Assembly (NCBI GenBank): GCA_021778315.1
Contig: JAJYCQ010000026.1
Span: 1 to 25,200 of the forward strand
Source: Acidobacteriota bacterium
Lineage (GTDB): Bacteria; Acidobacteriota; Terriglobia; Terriglobales; Acidobacteriaceae
Direction: 5' to 3'
Length of the DNA stretch: 25,200 bases
The number at the start of each line of letters is the position of its first letter. Position 1 is the first letter of the stretch. Of this stretch, positions 15,134 through 22,875 are shown one piece after another. The notes beneath the pieces were generated by a model. It was not told where the DNA came from and searched no databases. It was given only the letters and a program-made list of their open reading frames with translations. The position numbers were made by a program, and so were the translations under genes.

Positions 15134-15281
15134 CCCTCCCCCCATCAAATATCCCCGCACGCATCTCCGCCGTCGTCTGCCCACTACCCTTTTGGGTATA
15201 GGCTGTAGTTTGTGAATTTGCCTGCGCAACCGACGGACATACACCGCCCGCCCGCCGCGCAGGACTCCAGGAGAAACTCCC

Positions 15282-15821
15282 TTGGCTAAACGCCGCGTTC
15301 TGCTCGTCGATGATGAAGTGTCCGTACTCCTCACCATGAAAGCCATCCTCGAAATCAGCGGCTTCGAAGTCGATACCGCCGCCAGCGCCCGCGAGGCCAA
15401 GTCCAAGCTCAAGCTCCGCGAATACCAGATGGTCATCACCGACATGCGCATGGAAAGCGATGCCGCCGGCCGCGACGTCATCCAGGCCGCCCGCACCGCT
15501 CCCTACCATCCCGCCGTCGCCCTCCTCACCGCCTTCCCCGAAGACGACTGGGCAGACATGGGTGCCGACAAAATGCTCGTCAAGCCCATGCAGACAGGCA
15601 TTCTCCTCAAGCAGATCGAGAAGCTCCTCGAAACTCACTCCGCCAAGCTACAACGTCTCGCCACCTCCGCCGCCGCACCTGCGACCCCCAAGGTCGACCT
15701 GCCCAAGCCAGCCAAAAAGGCTCCTGCAAAGAAGTCAGCCACCAAGCTCCCCTCCAAGAAGCTCAGCGCCAAACCTCCCGTAGCCCGCAAAAAGATAGCC
15801 ACCAAAAAACGCAAGCACTAA
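15282..15821 (+). CDS. Response-regulator receiver domain with lysine-rich histone-H1-like tail
   Basis: This is a 179-residue protein. Residues 1-120 are a CheY-like receiver: acidic pair Asp10-Asp11 (LVDDE), phosphoacceptor Asp54 (VITDMRM), Thr83 in LLTAF and Lys101 in LVKP. From about residue 125 the rest is rich in Lys, Ala and Pro (KPAKKAPAKKSATKLPSKK and similar), like bacterial histone-H1/HU-tail sequences that bind DNA nonspecifically. No conventional output domain exists. The start is TTG 15282 with AGGAG about 9 nt upstream; no better in-frame ATG precedes the receiver. No histidine kinase is adjacent. A TACCC-TTTT-GGGTA hairpin lies ~85 nt upstream. The assignment of the receiver is secure; DNA binding by the tail is inference. 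Confidence 0.9.
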   Translation: MAKRRVLLVDDEVSVLLTMKAILEISGFEVDTAASAREAKSKLKLREYQMVITDMRMESDAAGRDVIQAARTAPYHPAVALLTAFPEDDWADMGADKMLVKPMQTGILLKQIEKLLETHSAKLQRLATSAAAPATPKVDLPKPAKKAPAKKSATKLPSKKLSAKPPVARKKIATKKRKH

Positions 15822-15890
15822 GGCTCAGCAGGACCCAACAGGACCAGCCTGCAACAGGATTCACCAGAAATTAATCCGTCAGCCGAGTCC

Positions 15891-16826
15891 TCAGATCAGT
15901 GGCGGATACATCACGCCCGTCAACTCCTCCGACACCGTCCACAACCTCTGCGCAACCGCCTGATCCAGCGCATGGGGCCGTGGCTGAACCACCACCGGCG
16001 CCCCCTTCATCTCCATCAACCCATCCGGCCCGATATATTCCCCGCCCCGCGCCTCCGGGCTCGTCGCGGCATACAGCGTCGGCAGCGCGCCCGCCGCATC
16101 CTGCTGCATGATCACCGGTGCCAGCAGCTTCAACACCACGGCTTTTAATCCGTTCGAACCTGGTCCGTTATCAACGATGCTGGTACGCGAAACCCCCGGA
16201 TGCACCGGCATACTCACCAGCTTGCTGTGCGCCACAACCGCACGCCGGTTCAACTCGTTTGCAAACAAAATATTTGCCAGCTTCGACTCCCCATAAGCAT
16301 CCCAGGGCTTGTACCCACGCTCACTCTGCAGGTTGTCGAAATCAATCTTCCCATTGCGATGCGCCAGCGACGCCACCGTCACAACCCTCGGCGCAGGAGC
16401 CGCCAGCAGCTGAGGAATCAGCAGCCCCGTCAGCGCAAAATGTCCCAGGTGATTCGTCCCAAACTGGCGCTCAAACCCGTCCGCCGTGACCACCCGTTTC
16501 GGCAGAGCCATCACCCCCGCATTGTTGATCAGCAGGTCCAGCGCAATCCCTCGAGCAGCGAAATCGCTAGCAAACGCGCGGATAGACGACAGCGACGCCA
16601 TGTCCAGCTCCACCAGTTCCGCCGACGCCCCCGGAGCCTCCCGCAACAACCGTTCCAGCGCCGCCTGCCCCTTCGCATAGTTGCGGCAGCCCAGCAGCAC
16701 ATGCGCTCCATGCCGCGCCAGTTCCAACGCCGCCTGGTACCCGATTCCGCTGTTCGCGCCCGTCACCAGCGCCGTCTTTCCTGCCTGCGAAGGAATCTGC
16801 TCTGTCGTCCATTTCGATGCTGCCAT
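15891..16826 (-). CDS. SDR-family oxidoreductase (retinol-dehydrogenase/WWOX-like)
   Basis: This is a 311-residue short-chain dehydrogenase of the group annotated as retinol dehydrogenase-like. It has TGANSGIG (residues 22-29), LELDMASL-type LVELDMASLSSIR, NNAGVM (101-106), catalytic Ser153 (VASLAHR), Tyr178 and Lys182 in YGESK, and HPGVSRTSI. The N-terminal KWTTEQIPSQAGKTALVTGA is characteristic of this subgroup. The substrate is unknown. ATG 16826 has GGAGGCAGGC-like sequence just upstream. The gene is convergent with the receiver-protein gene and divergent from the TPR lipoprotein. Confidence 0.93.
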   Translation of the reverse strand: MAASKWTTEQIPSQAGKTALVTGANSGIGYQAALELARHGAHVLLGCRNYAKGQAALERLLREAPGASAELVELDMASLSSIRAFASDFAARGIALDLLINNAGVMALPKRVVTADGFERQFGTNHLGHFALTGLLIPQLLAAPAPRVVTVASLAHRNGKIDFDNLQSERGYKPWDAYGESKLANILFANELNRRAVVAHSKLVSMPVHPGVSRTSIVDNGPGSNGLKAVVLKLLAPVIMQQDAAGALPTLYAATSPEARGGEYIGPDGLMEMKGAPVVVQPRPHALDQAVAQRLWTVSEELTGVMYPPLI

Positions 16827-16990
16827 TGCGCCTGCCTCCCGTTGCTCCGGCTCCTCGCCGTCATGCCGATGCTACCAGCCGAAATGCCAGACCTGCGTCA
16901 ATTGTGCTATACACTTCCTGCACACGATGTCTTGTTGCACTGCAATTGGCCATAACAATGAAGTGGCGCTGGTAAACAGGCTGCTCTGCC

Positions 16991-17019
16991 TTTACAATCA
17001 AACGGCATGGCCTTATGTA
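16991..17019 (+). promoter_or_regulatory. Candidate sigma-70-type promoter of the TPR lipoprotein gene
   Basis: TTTACA (16991-16996) and TATGTA (17014-17019) are separated by exactly 17 nt, about 70 nt upstream of the lipoprotein start. The surrounding 260-nt divergent intergenic region also has two CAATTG words and a GTGC...GCAC inverted repeat near 16910-16930. I saw no other gene in it. Confidence 0.45.
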
Positions 17020-17086
17020 GTGTTTCGGGAACGAAGCCCTTTCGTGGGCACGGGGCGATTCTGTTAAAAATGGGAAGGGTTGACTG

Positions 17087-17908
17087 ATGAAACTTAGCGC
17101 ACGAATGACGGCAAGCGCAGCGCTCCTGCTGATACTCGCAAGCACTGTAGGATGCACCAAACTCAAAGCACGCGACCAGCTGGTGAAGGGCGTGGAAGCG
17201 TTCAAATCCGGCAAGTATGAGGAAGCGGTTAACTACTTCCAGAAGTCGGTTGCGCTGGATCCTACCAGCGATGTCAGCCGGCTCTACCTTGCCACCGCCT
17301 ATAGCTACCAGGTCGTTCCAAACCTTGACACCCCTGAGAATCTGGCGGTCGCCGAGAAGGCTCTCAGCGGTTTCAACGCAGTTCTCGCCAACAACCCCAA
17401 CGACCTCGATGCTCTGCGTCAGGTGGCATCGATTGATCGCAATATCAAGCGCTATGACCAGGCCAAGACCGACGAGATGAAGATTCTCAGCCTCGATCCA
17501 CACGACGCCGAAGCTAATTACACGATCGGCGTGATCGACTGGACGCAGGCCTACAAGCGGGCCACCGATATCCTCGGTGCCGTTGGTATGCAGGATGATG
17601 GCGAAGGTAACGTCAAAAAGTCCAAGGACGTTTGCGCAAAGTTGGTTGCGGCGAACACAGACCTCGTCGCTGAGGCCCAGAAATACCTCCTCCAGGCCGT
17701 CAGCATCAACCCTAATTATGACGACGCCATGCAATACCTCAACCTTACCTACCGCCGTAAGGCTGACCTCGAGTGCGGCGACGATGCCGCTCGGAAGGCC
17801 GACCTTGCTCAGGCAGACGAGTGGGTTCAGAAAGCCACCGGCGCTCGCAAGGCCAACGAAGCCGCGAAGGAAAAGATCGCCGAGCACGGCGGCATCACTC
17901 CTCAGTGA
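17087..17908 (+). CDS. TPR-repeat lipoprotein
   Basis: This is a 273-residue protein. The N-terminus MKLSARMTASAALLLILAST-VGC is a lipoprotein signal with the acylated Cys at residue 23, although the -3 residue is Thr rather than the usual Leu. Tetratricopeptide-like helices follow (GVEAFKSGKYEEAVNYFQKSVALDP; AEKALSGFNAVLANNPNDLDAL; AQKYLLQAVSINPNYDDAMQYL). The protein should be anchored in the periplasm and act as a scaffold; the partner is unknown. ATG 17087 has a good ribosome-binding site (GGGAAGGG). Codon use is more balanced between C and G endings than in most neighbours, which may mean higher expression. It is followed by a strong hairpin terminator. Confidence 0.9.
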   Translation: MKLSARMTASAALLLILASTVGCTKLKARDQLVKGVEAFKSGKYEEAVNYFQKSVALDPTSDVSRLYLATAYSYQVVPNLDTPENLAVAEKALSGFNAVLANNPNDLDALRQVASIDRNIKRYDQAKTDEMKILSLDPHDAEANYTIGVIDWTQAYKRATDILGAVGMQDDGEGNVKKSKDVCAKLVAANTDLVAEAQKYLLQAVSINPNYDDAMQYLNLTYRRKADLECGDDAARKADLAQADEWVQKATGARKANEAAKEKIAEHGGITPQ

Positions 17909-17937
17909 GTTTTATCAAGTCAACGTACCTGATCCAG

Positions 17938-17971
17938 CGAGAGAGGCCTCCCACCCGGGAGGCCTCTCTCG
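17938..17971. terminator. Strong hairpin terminator between convergent genes
   Basis: There is a perfect 15-bp stem, CGAGAGAGGCCTCCC / GGGAGGCCTCTCTCG, with an ACCC loop. It lies between the end of the TPR lipoprotein gene (+) and the cobalamin-binding-like gene (-). Only a short TT follows on the plus strand. Its position and strength suggest bidirectional termination. Confidence 0.8.
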
Positions 17972-18889
17972 TTATGCCGCCGAAATCTTCACCACACTCT
18001 GCTCCGGCAATCTCTCAAAATCCCTGCCCCCCAGAATCGCATCCAGAATCTCCAGCCCCTCGATCAGCCGCGGCCCCGGTCGCGAAAAGTACGCTGTCCC
18101 ATCCACCGCATACACCTCCCCGATCCGCACCGCCGCCAGCGTCTCCCACTCCGCAGGCAGCGCCATCGCGCGAAACTGCGCAACCGTCTCCTCTAGGTGA
18201 AACCCGCAAGGCATTAGCACGATCACCTCCGGATCCGCCCTCACCACGTCCTCCCACGCAATCCGGACGCTCTTCTCTCCAGCCGCCGCCAGCACCGCCT
18301 CCCCTCCCGCCAGCGCCACCATCTCGGGAATCCAGTGCCCGCCTTGGTACAGAGGATCAAGCCACTCCACGCACAGCACGCGTGCCCTGCCCCTCCCACG
18401 CGCCTGCGCTCGCTTCTGCACCCGCCTCACGCGCGCCCGCAGCCCCTCTGTGAGCCTCCGTGCCGCATCATGGCACCCGACAACATCTCCCACCGTCTCA
18501 ATGTCACCAAGGACATCTGTGAGCGAATGCGGCGTCAACGACACCACCCTCGGAGGCACCGCAAGCTGGCTGATCTCCCGCGCCAGCGAAGGCGTGCTGA
18601 TCGCACAAACCCTGCAAAGATCCTGCGCCACAATCAAATCCGGAGCCAACTTCTCCAGGAGCGCCCAGTCCACAAAATACAAACTCCCCCCAGCCGCCGC
18701 CGTCTCCCGAACCACCTCGTCGATCTCCCGTGGCGTCAACCCGCTCTGCATCGCCGAATGCACCACGACAGCTTTCCCTGCCGCCGCCGCCGGATAATCG
18801 CACTCGAACGTAACCCCAACCACGTCCTCGCCCATTCCCAGCGCAAACAGGATCTCGGTAGCAGACGGCAAAAACGAACAGATCTTCAT
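17972..18889 (-). CDS. Cobalamin-binding-like (BtuF-type) substrate-binding-fold protein without signal peptide
   Basis: This is a 305-residue protein of the periplasmic-binding-protein (PF01497-like) fold. It opens directly with MKICSFLPSATEILFALGMG, the usual start of mature BtuF-like domains. It continues with VVGVTFECDYP, LAPDLIVAQDLCRVCAIS, LSLTPHSL-type VVSLTPHSLTDVL, and CVEWLDPLYQGGHWIPEMVALAGG. No signal peptide or lipobox is present from ATG 18889. The open frame further upstream (to 19111) is low-complexity and antisense to the P450 end. Such signal-less relatives are annotated as cobalamin-binding proteins; B12 binding is likely but unproven. No BtuC/BtuD genes are adjacent. It lies 44 nt downstream of the P450 gene on the same strand. 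Confidence 0.86.
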   Translation of the reverse strand: MKICSFLPSATEILFALGMGEDVVGVTFECDYPAAAAGKAVVVHSAMQSGLTPREIDEVVRETAAAGGSLYFVDWALLEKLAPDLIVAQDLCRVCAISTPSLAREISQLAVPPRVVSLTPHSLTDVLGDIETVGDVVGCHDAARRLTEGLRARVRRVQKRAQARGRGRARVLCVEWLDPLYQGGHWIPEMVALAGGEAVLAAAGEKSVRIAWEDVVRADPEVIVLMPCGFHLEETVAQFRAMALPAEWETLAAVRIGEVYAVDGTAYFSRPGPRLIEGLEILDAILGGRDFERLPEQSVVKISAA

Positions 18890-18933
18890 AAGCCTCCAGC
18901 TTAGCCGATCAGCCCGGCGTCCATGCCCTTTGC

Positions 18934-20337
18934 CTACGCCCGTTCCCGTCGCTCGACCCGCAGCCGCACCGGCCCCTTCGGCCTCAGCGTCACCGACGGC
19001 GCCAGCGCAATCGACCGCGCCGCCCCCTCCAGCCGCATCACCCTCCACTCCTGCATCATCGCCGCCAGGCACAACGTCCCCTCCATCCACGCCAGTCCCT
19101 CGCCAATGCACTGCCGGCTCCCTGCGCCAAACGGGAAATACGCCATCTTCGGCCGCGACGCCTTCGCCTCCGCCGTGAACCTCGAAGGATCAAACTTCAA
19201 CGGCTCCGCATAAAATCGTGCGTCGCGATGCACCGCAAACTGTGGCGCCACCAGGATCGTTCCCTTCTCGATCGTCATCCCGCGATACGCATAGCTATTC
19301 GTCGCCGTCCGCGCCGTCACCCACACCGGAGGATAGAGCCGCAGCGCCTCCGCAAACACCTGCTCCGCAAGCTTTAGCGCCGGATAATCCGCAGCCGTAG
19401 GAGCACGCCCCTGCAACACCCGAGCACTCTCCTCCGCCAGTCCCTCCTGAATGTCCGGATGCTCCGCCAGCAGCCACAACACAAAGCTCAATGCATTCGC
19501 CGTCGTCTCGTGCCCCGCCAACATCACCGTCAGGCACTCATCGCGAACCTGCGTATCGCTCATGCTGGCGCCAGCTCCACCCTGCTCCATTCCTTCAGTA
19601 TCCACCGACGAGATCAGCATGCTCAGCAAATCTCCCCGGTCCCTCGGGTCCGCCCTCCGCTCCCGAATCATCCGGTAGATCAGCTCGTCCAGCTCTTCGC
19701 GTCCCTGCCGAATCCTCCGCATCGACGGCAGCGGCGACGCCTGCAGCACCTTGGAGAACGGCAGCCAGGCCAGCGGAAGATAGCTCTGAAACGCATCCGC
19801 AGCCGCAGCAATCTTCTCCACATCCTGCTCCAGCTCCGTATCGAACAGCGTCTTCCCCACAATCCGCAGCGCCAGCAGCATCATCTCGGCACGCACATCC
19901 AGCACCGCACCACTAGGCCACCGTCCGGTCATCGTGAGGGTCGCATGCGCAATCACCTCACCGTACGCGCTGATCCGTCGGCGATGAAACGCCGGCTGCG
20001 CCAGCCGCCTCTGACGCATATGCAGAGGCTCCTCGCTCGTCAGCAGCCCCTCGCCTAGAATGTCCTTCGACCGCATCATCACCAGGTTCCGGTGATGATG
20101 CGAAGCATCCCGCACCAGCATCTCCTGCACCAGCTCCGGATGATTGAACTGCAGCACCGTCCGCCCCAGCGCACGGAACGACACTAGGTCGCCATACCGC
20201 TCAGCGTTCGTCCGCATAAACTCGGCCGCGTTCTCCCGAAACACCTCTCCCCGCAGCAGTCGCCGCCAGAACGCAGGTCCAGCCAGCTTGCCCCCGGCCT
20301 GCCAGCGTATATCGGGCGAAATGTAGGCGCTCTCCAC
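18934..20337 (-). CDS. Cytochrome P450
   Basis: This is a soluble bacterial P450 monooxygenase. Numbering from GTG 20337 (467 residues), it shows the I-helix oxygen-activation motif AGHETTA (274-280), the K-helix ExxR in EALR (330-333) and the heme-binding loop FPFGAGSRQCIGE with thiolate ligand Cys410. A WxxxR-type C-helix region (MRQRRLAQPAFH) is also present. There is no N-terminal membrane anchor. TTG 20367 is an alternative start; neither has a strong ribosome-binding site. No ferredoxin or reductase gene is adjacent, so redox partners must be elsewhere. The substrate is unknown. It may share a transcript with the cobalamin-binding-like gene downstream. Confidence 0.94.
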   Translation of the reverse strand: MESAYISPDIRWQAGGKLAGPAFWRRLLRGEVFRENAAEFMRTNAERYGDLVSFRALGRTVLQFNHPELVQEMLVRDASHHHRNLVMMRSKDILGEGLLTSEEPLHMRQRRLAQPAFHRRRISAYGEVIAHATLTMTGRWPSGAVLDVRAEMMLLALRIVGKTLFDTELEQDVEKIAAAADAFQSYLPLAWLPFSKVLQASPLPSMRRIRQGREELDELIYRMIRERRADPRDRGDLLSMLISSVDTEGMEQGGAGASMSDTQVRDECLTVMLAGHETTANALSFVLWLLAEHPDIQEGLAEESARVLQGRAPTAADYPALKLAEQVFAEALRLYPPVWVTARTATNSYAYRGMTIEKGTILVAPQFAVHRDARFYAEPLKFDPSRFTAEAKASRPKMAYFPFGAGSRQCIGEGLAWMEGTLCLAAMMQEWRVMRLEGAARSIALAPSVTLRPKGPVRLRVERRERA

Positions 20338-20520
20338 GGTGTCTTTGCCGAGTCTACCCCACCCCAACTGCGCGTTGATCGCCGCCCTCGCGCTCCTTTA
20401 TGCCATCACAACAACCCCGCTGCTTTTCTCCTCCAGCCGACGTACAACACCCACCAGCGAGCCGTTCCCGCGCAGTACCAACACAGCAAAGCCCCCGCCC
20501 TACCAGCGACCCCGCCCCAC

Positions 20521-21461
20521 TCATCTCCTGAGCACCCCGCGAATCACCAGCCCTACAATCATGCAAAGCCCGAACTGCATATGCAACTGCACCGCCTGAA
20601 ACCAGGTCCGGTTGAGTTCCTAAGCGCTGCTCTCGCGAAGCACCAGTCTCACCTGCCGTAGTGCCACCGGAGCAGTAACCAACCCCAGCAGCACCAGCCA
20701 CGGCAACCACCCCGCAACCGCTGCCACGACGATCGCTCCATCGGTCGCAAGGTCCATCGCCGCCAGCGCATAATTCGCCCCCACTCTACCCAGCAGCGTC
20801 GCCAGCGTGCGCTTGCTGTGCGAGACGTCGCTCGCATAGTCGCGCAGATCGTTCGTATGCATCACCCCGGCAGCCAGTAGGCCAATCGGCACCTACGCAG
20901 CCATCGCACCCGCCGAAGCATGGAGCGTCATCATGAAATAGTTCCCCACGACCATCACCGGTCCCATGAACAGAAATACCATCGCCACGCCCCGCCCGCG
21001 ATACCCCAGGCGAAGCGGTGGCCCCGCACACGAGTAGCCAGCGATCACCGCAGGAACTCCGATCAGCAGGATCGTCCAGCCGCACATCCATGTCAGCAAA
21101 ATCCCACACGCAATACCCCTACCGAAACACACCATCCACCCCGCCGCACCTCCTCAGCCCTCAGCAACCCCTCCAGCACCACAGCACTCGATCCCTTCGG
21201 GTCCGCCCGAAACGGCCCACTCCCTCCCTTGTAGTTGTACGAAACGTTGGTCAGGTTCGTCCCAGCTTGGATCGCCACCGACCCAGCCCACGCCAGCAGC
21301 CGCAGCGGATGATACGCCCGCTCATCAAAGGCCACCGCCGCACCCACAATCACCCCAATCGACGAGATAGCCAGCGACTTCACCCGGCAGACCTGCATCC
21401 AAGTCGCCGCCGCCTCGCGCACGGCATGAATCCCGGACTTCTCCGCAAGCCTCGGCCTCAT
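20521..21461 (-). pseudogene. Decayed UbiA/MenA-family prenyltransferase
   Basis: Joined fragments read like a MenA-type membrane prenyltransferase. The first is VKSLAISSIGVIVGAAVAFD through AGTNLTNVSYNYKGG, with a degenerate first Asp-rich motif. After a frameshift near 21095-21130 come segments such as LLIGVPAVIAGYSCAGPP and VVGNYFMMTLHASAG. An in-frame TAG follows at 20895-20893. The second motif HTNDLRDYASD and the region SKRTLATLLGRVGANYALA come next. A second TAG lies at 20622-20620, and the C-terminal segment ELNRTWFQAVQLHMQFGLCM runs to TGA at 20523-20521. Three separate lesions argue against a sequencing error. The intact family transfers prenyl chains to aromatic acceptors (menaquinone or related pathways). 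A functional menA should exist elsewhere, since acidobacteria use menaquinone. Confidence 0.8.
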
Positions 21462-21670
21462 CCGGCCTCCAGCCCGCTTCCCGCCCAGCCTGATCCGAAC
21501 GACAGCGCCCGAAGCATCGGCGCGGCCGGCCCAACCAAAGTTGAAACCTTGAGCAATGCCTCTTCAGGATAGACGTATCGACTCTTAGCCTGATTGTGCT
21601 CGCGCCGGGCCACCCACGCGGTGACGCACAACACACCCTCCTGCCAGGCCGCGGAACAGGAAGCCCGCAA
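21458..21670 (-). pseudogene. Possible remnant of the gene upstream of the prenyltransferase pseudogene
   Basis: An open frame ends with PEEALLKVSTLVGPAAPMLRALSF and further residues, which look protein-like. Its stop codon overlaps the prenyltransferase ATG as ATGA, the arrangement of a former operon. No plausible 5' part exists, because the exbD terminator lies ~15 nt beyond its first ATG. I do not recognise the family. It could be a truncated gene or chance. The rest of the 21670-21753 gap holds only the terminator. Confidence 0.3.
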
Positions 21671-21684
21671 CCCTCAGTGCACGT

Positions 21685-21732
21685 AAAAGCGCTCCACCCC
21701 GCGACTTCAAGCTGTCGCTAAGATGGAGCGCT
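21685..21732 (-). terminator. Terminator of the tonB-exbB-exbD-exbD operon
   Basis: Outer arms AGCGCTCCA and TGGAGCGCT enclose inner arms GCGAC and GTCGC. On the minus strand the structure is followed by TTTT (GCGCTTTTACG). It starts 22 nt after the last exbD gene's stop codon. The geometry fits an intrinsic terminator with a two-part stem. Confidence 0.65.
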
Positions 21733-21753
21733 GATATCGTTGAGCAGTGAGGC

Positions 21754-22185
21754 CTAGTGGCCGGCCTCGACCTGAGGCGTGATGATCGCAACGTTCGTCA
21801 CGTCCGCCTGCTTGCCAAAACCAATCACATCCGCAATGCTGCCGAAGTTCAGATCACGGTCGCCACGGACGAACATCACCTTCTCCTGACGAGTCTCATA
21901 GATCTTCGTCAATTCTGACGCCAACTGATCCTTCGGAAACGTTTGGTCGTTGATCTTATATGTCGGGATCGCGCCCGTATTGAGCACCTGCACGACGATT
22001 GTACGGTCGTTCGGCTGATCCTGCTTCTGATCTTTCGGAGGCTGAGGAACCAGCGTATTGAGACCCTTCGGCGTAGTCGGCTGAATGACCATGAAGATGA
22101 TCAGTAGCACCAGAAGAACGTCGATCAACGGCGTGACGTTCATATCCGAAACTGCACCACCTGTTGAACCACCACCCATTGCCAT
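21754..22185 (-). CDS. exbD: ExbD/TolR-family biopolymer transport protein (second copy)
   Basis: This is a 143-residue inner-membrane protein with one N-terminal transmembrane helix (VTPLIDVLLVLLIIFMVI) carrying the essential Asp22. A periplasmic domain follows, ending in IITPQVEAGH. ExbD with ExbB converts the proton gradient into TonB movement. ATG 22185 has AAGGAG 7 nt upstream. The Gly-rich start MAMGGGSTGG is unlike the first ExbD of this operon, and the periplasmic domain has diverged, so the two copies are not recent duplicates. The gap to the upstream exbD is 63 nt. The gene is last in the operon before a terminator. Confidence 0.93.
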   Translation of the reverse strand: MAMGGGSTGGAVSDMNVTPLIDVLLVLLIIFMVIQPTTPKGLNTLVPQPPKDQKQDQPNDRTIVVQVLNTGAIPTYKINDQTFPKDQLASELTKIYETRQEKVMFVRGDRDLNFGSIADVIGFGKQADVTNVAIITPQVEAGH

Positions 22186-22248
22186 AGCAAGACTCCTTCG
22201 TTTCTTAGCTGTGTTTTACAACGCCCTTCTCAGAGGGCAAAATTCGAA

Positions 22249-22698
22249 TTACTGTGCGGGCTGATCGAGCGTTGTCTTATCAGTCATCAGATTCAACTGA
22301 TTAACCCCGGCCGTGCGAAGCGCATCAATCGTGTCTTCCACCTTGCCGAAGTTCGAGCGAGCATCCGCACGAAGATAGACCGACTTGTCGTCGCTAGGAT
22401 TTGTCTTCTTGGACTCCAGATCTTGAACCCGGGTGCTAAGGTCGGGCAGTGAGACCTTGTCACCGCCAAGGAATGTCGACCCGTCGCGCGTGACTGCTAC
22501 CGTGATCGCGTCTTCCTTGTTGGCTGCGTCCATAATCACCGCCGCGCTCACCTTGGGAAGCTCTACCGTGACCTTGTCTCCCAGCATCGGAGTGATGACC
22601 ATGAAGATGATCAGGAGCACAAGCATAACGTCCACCATCGGCGTTACGTTGATGTTCGAGTTGACCTTCTTGCCCTCTTCGCGCTTCGAAATCGACAT
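22249..22698 (-). CDS. exbD: ExbD/TolR-family biopolymer transport protein (first copy)
   Basis: This is a 149-residue protein with the standard ExbD layout: a short basic cytosolic N-terminus (SISKREEGKK), one membrane helix INVTPMVDVMLVLLIIFMVI with the proton-carrying Asp23, and a periplasmic domain containing SVYLRADARSNFGKVEDTID. It works with ExbB as the motor of the TonB system. ATG 22698 is preceded by GGAG with an 8-nt spacer. It lies 177 nt downstream of exbB, a gap containing a strong hairpin that may tune relative expression. The second exbD gene follows on the same transcript. Confidence 0.94.
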   Translation of the reverse strand: MSISKREEGKKVNSNINVTPMVDVMLVLLIIFMVITPMLGDKVTVELPKVSAAVIMDAANKEDAITVAVTRDGSTFLGGDKVSLPDLSTRVQDLESKKTNPSDDKSVYLRADARSNFGKVEDTIDALRTAGVNQLNLMTDKTTLDQPAQ

Positions 22699-22773
22699 AA
22701 AATCTGCTCCGTCAGGGTCGAGGCAACCGTCTCCGGCCTCCTGCCCTTGCTGTTATTGCGGAGAGACTGTGAT

Positions 22774-22801
22774 CCCGGACGCCGTTCGCTCGGCGTCCGG
22801 G
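22774..22801 (-). other. Intercistronic stem-loop between exbB and exbD
   Basis: There is a perfect 11-bp stem, CCCGGACGCCG / CGGCGTCCGGG, with a 6-nt loop, flanked by AGAC/GTCT that may extend the pairing. No U-tract follows on the minus strand. It may stabilise or process the mRNA or act as a partial terminator that sets the exbB:exbD ratio. Confidence 0.55.
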
Positions 22802-22875
22802 TCTCTACAGCTTGATTCCCGCAGTGTCTTGCTTGGCTGTCCTACTCCGGTTCAAATCGAACCGGCCGACAGGGT

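Noticed and set aside
15184..15199. TACCC-TTTT-GGGTA hairpin considered as the antiporter's terminator
   Set aside because: The stem is only 5 bp and no U-tract follows; it could equally be part of the promoter of the receiver-protein gene.
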